The notes under the pieces: generated by a model
What the model saw: only the letters and a program-made list of their open reading frames with translations
Database searches by the model: none
What the model was told of the DNA's origin: nothing
DNA from: Agapetus fuscipes
Lineage: Eukaryota; Arthropoda; Insecta; Trichoptera; Glossosomatidae
Assembly: GCA_951799405.1 (NCBI GenBank)
Contig: OX637337.1
Coordinates: 19,776,347-19,840,346, forward strand
Length of the DNA: 64,000 nucleotides
Reading direction: 5' to 3'
In this document: one piece after another, positions 62,441 through 64,000 of the stretch
Layout: every line of letters begins with the position of its first letter
Position numbering within the stretch: position 1 is the first letter of the stretch
Program-made: the position numbers and the translations under genes

Positions 62441-63257
62441 GAGGAGGTTTGGAGCATACAGAACCCAAAGCATAACCAATACAAGAAACATCATAAAAAT
62501 AATATATTTGACCTCATTGACCTTTACCCCAATTTTTAGACATTTATATTTTGTGGGGAAAAAAAAATATGGATGTCTGCGTTCCCATTTAGGCTCACTG
62601 GAGACGCGTGAATAACAGTCGTTTATTAGTATTCTTTACTCTTAAAATTTTCTTTAAATTAATCAGAATATAAACAAAAATATTTAACAGCGCCTCCAGT
62701 GCAATTTTCTTCTCTCCACGCAATTTTCCTTTTTTTTTCTCACCACGGCATTGTGAAAATAAACAATTATGCTGTATACTCGGGGTAGGTATTTACCTTA
62801 CCTGTCCAATTAAACCTCTAACGGTAATTTCCTCTCCCTCACAATACATACCATGATATCAAGGTCAACGGGCAATCCGAACCTTCAACTCTCCTCGTGA
62901 AGGGTGTCAGAAATCTGGCATGATCCTTCAACTAATTCTCTTCCGTCAATACAATAGAATGCCGCTCTACCTGCCAAACCATTAAATATAATAATATATA
63001 AAAGCACACCCACCCTTCGTATACGACATCTGTCAACTGTCATTTAAAACGAAAACCATCTTCACCCCATTTATAAAACTCGCATAAATTTAATAAAAAA
63101 TAAATGTGTTAAAATTCACTTTTATTTGTTCATTTATGTAAAAAAAAGAACTAAACAGTAGCTTTGAAAAAGTTTGTTTCCATAAATTCAATAGAATATT
63201 GACTGTTATCTGTCGAGGTATTGCTCTCCCGAAACTAGAAGTGCACAAATCTGATCT
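62441..63257. other. Intronic sequence with one HP-end remnant
   Basis: ATACTCGGGGTAGGTATTTACC at about 62776 is a hairpin-element terminus. A weak SINE-B trace (GGGTGTCAGAAATCTGGC) lies near 62900. No gene is supported. Confidence 0.4.
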
Positions 63258-63495
63258 AATCGAATGAGTTGCAAAGGTATATTGACATTTAAGATTCATA
63301 TTTAATGCATGCCCACAAGCCGACACGTATAAATTCACAACCACACGTGCAATCTTCCAACATAAAAATTCAAATCTCAAATGAAAATAAGACTTGCAAC
63401 TCTTGCTTAATTTCTCTGAAACAGGGATGACATTGGCAAATGAAACCATTTTTTACAGTATTGAAGTCAGTCTTATACCAACCTGTTAGTCAAGG
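63258..63495 (-). repeat. TTAGA element copy, diverged
   Basis: Minus-strand copy from CCTTGACTAACAGGTTGG (63495) to GCAACTCATTCGATTAG (63258). Confidence 0.8.
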
Positions 63496-63519
63496 GTGTA
63501 CATTTAATATGAATTCGGT

Positions 63520-63900
63520 GTTGACGTGACTTTTCCAAACACAGAAAAACAATTATCCATATTTCAAATGTGTTGTAAAAAACTTTTTAAAAAGGTGTGT
63601 CTTAAGTGCTTCACGAAACACACCCACAGATTTGGAGTTCTTCATTTCGAATGGCAGTCTGTTCAACTCCATCATAAAACATACGTTGGATTCGACGAGA
63701 TATCTCATCTGCAGCAGTTATATGGTTAGCACCGTGGCTTTATTGCACAAGTTATCTCGTCTAGGTACGATTGATCTGACAGGATACCTCGTTTCTAGCA
63801 GTTATATGTTTGGCGCCGTGGCTCTATTCAACAAGTTATCTCGTCTACGATGGATCTGACAGGATACATCGTTTGTAGCCGTAGCTCCTAGATAAAGGCA
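63520..63900 (-). pseudogene. Jockey/CR1-type LINE C-terminus with tandem duplication
   Basis: On the minus strand, MELNRLPFEMKNSKSVGVF and REALKTHLFKKFF (about 63680-63555) match the LPxExRNxxSxxxFKxxLKTHLF motif closing many jockey/CR1 reverse transcriptases. Upstream (63714-63878) a ~84-bp unit containing AGCAGTTATATG and GTTATCTCGTC is repeated twice plus an edge, with stops. It ends only about 20 bp before the acceptor of CadN exon C. Confidence 0.7.
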
Positions 63901-63921
63901 GAGTGTCTTGTATTGTTACAG

Positions 63922-64000
63922 GTGACTGCTATAGACGGCGACAAGGAGAGACCCATCAGCATTGTCTATTTCCCCACAGGACAAGGGATAGACACGGACA
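63922..64000 (+). CDS. CadN: Neural cadherin exon C (runs off the window)
   Basis: After the acceptor ATTGTTACAG the frame reads VTAIDGDKERPISIVYF then PTGQGIDTD, 26 codons plus one base, to the window end. AIDGDKE is the calcium-binding AxDxD-type motif of a cadherin repeat and YFPTGQGID matches my memory of arthropod CadN (YFLTGQGID in flies). It continues exon B in phase 0. No donor is seen, so the exon continues beyond 64000. Confidence 0.93.
   Translation, partial: MTAIDGDKERPISIVYFPTGQGIDTD

Larger units (their letters stand above)
35783..63921 (+). other. CadN: CadN intron (about 28.1 kb, phase 0)
   Basis: The donor is GTAATT and the acceptor ATTGTTACAG. No extra cadherin block was noticed inside. 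It is filled with SINE clusters, TTAGA elements, HHR elements and the foldback-like element described separately. Confidence 0.85.

Overview
The window is AT-rich, intron-dominated animal DNA, most likely from a non-dipteran insect or another arthropod. It holds three short, widely spaced exons of one neural-cadherin (CadN-like) gene on the + strand: 3849-3964, 35618-35782 and from 63922 to the window end. Spliced together they read continuously as the end of one extracellular cadherin repeat, the DVNDHPP linker and the start of the next repeat. The two complete introns are about 31.7 kb and 28.1 kb, both phase 0. The only other gene supported is a tRNA-Asn(GTT) at 17975-18048. Assignments are from memory of the families; no search was run, so species and exact orthology (CadN or a CadN2-like paralogue) stay open.

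The introns are largely built of mobile elements. (1) Non-LTR retrotransposons: one jockey/CR1-type copy with an open 545-residue reverse-transcriptase ORF (24865-26502), and many 5'-truncated or broken copies, mostly RTE-like C-termini. (2) A very abundant ~250 bp repeat ending in (TTAGA)n, (TTTAGA)n or (TTATAGA)n, called here the TTAGA element. Several copies are continuous with the RTE-like LINE, so it is that LINE's 3' end or a SINE sharing it. (3) Three tRNA-derived SINE families. SINE-A carries a 5S-rRNA-like head in front of its tRNA-like promoter. (4) Short inverted-repeat DNA elements: a hAT-like one with 8-bp target duplications, a TA-flanked one, one flanked by TAATTA, a family of ~150 bp hairpins, and a foldback-like element with subrepeat arrays. 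(5) A solo LTR at 1976-2398. (6) A minisatellite beside the first exon, a 206-bp tandem repeat and smaller duplications.

The most striking component is a set of short palindromic retroelements spread over both introns (4052-4215, 10350-10572, 11483-11740, 19167-19302, 43462-43680, 46603-46864, 51752-51902, plus one-armed or decayed relatives). Six of the seven are flanked by perfect 12-13 bp target duplications and the seventh by an 8-bp one. Many carry a type I hammerhead-ribozyme fold (CUGANGA ... GAAA) with a palindromic stem III whose sequence differs between copies while staying palindromic. This architecture resembles the hammerhead-bearing pseudo-LTRs of Penelope-like retroelements. 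In the 43.5-kb copy the second palindrome arm begins exactly at the predicted ribozyme cleavage site.

The elements are unrelated to cadherin function. They sit in introns of a long developmental adhesion gene, where insertions are tolerated. Positions of element ends are good to a few bases where target duplications are given and to roughly 10-20 bases elsewhere.
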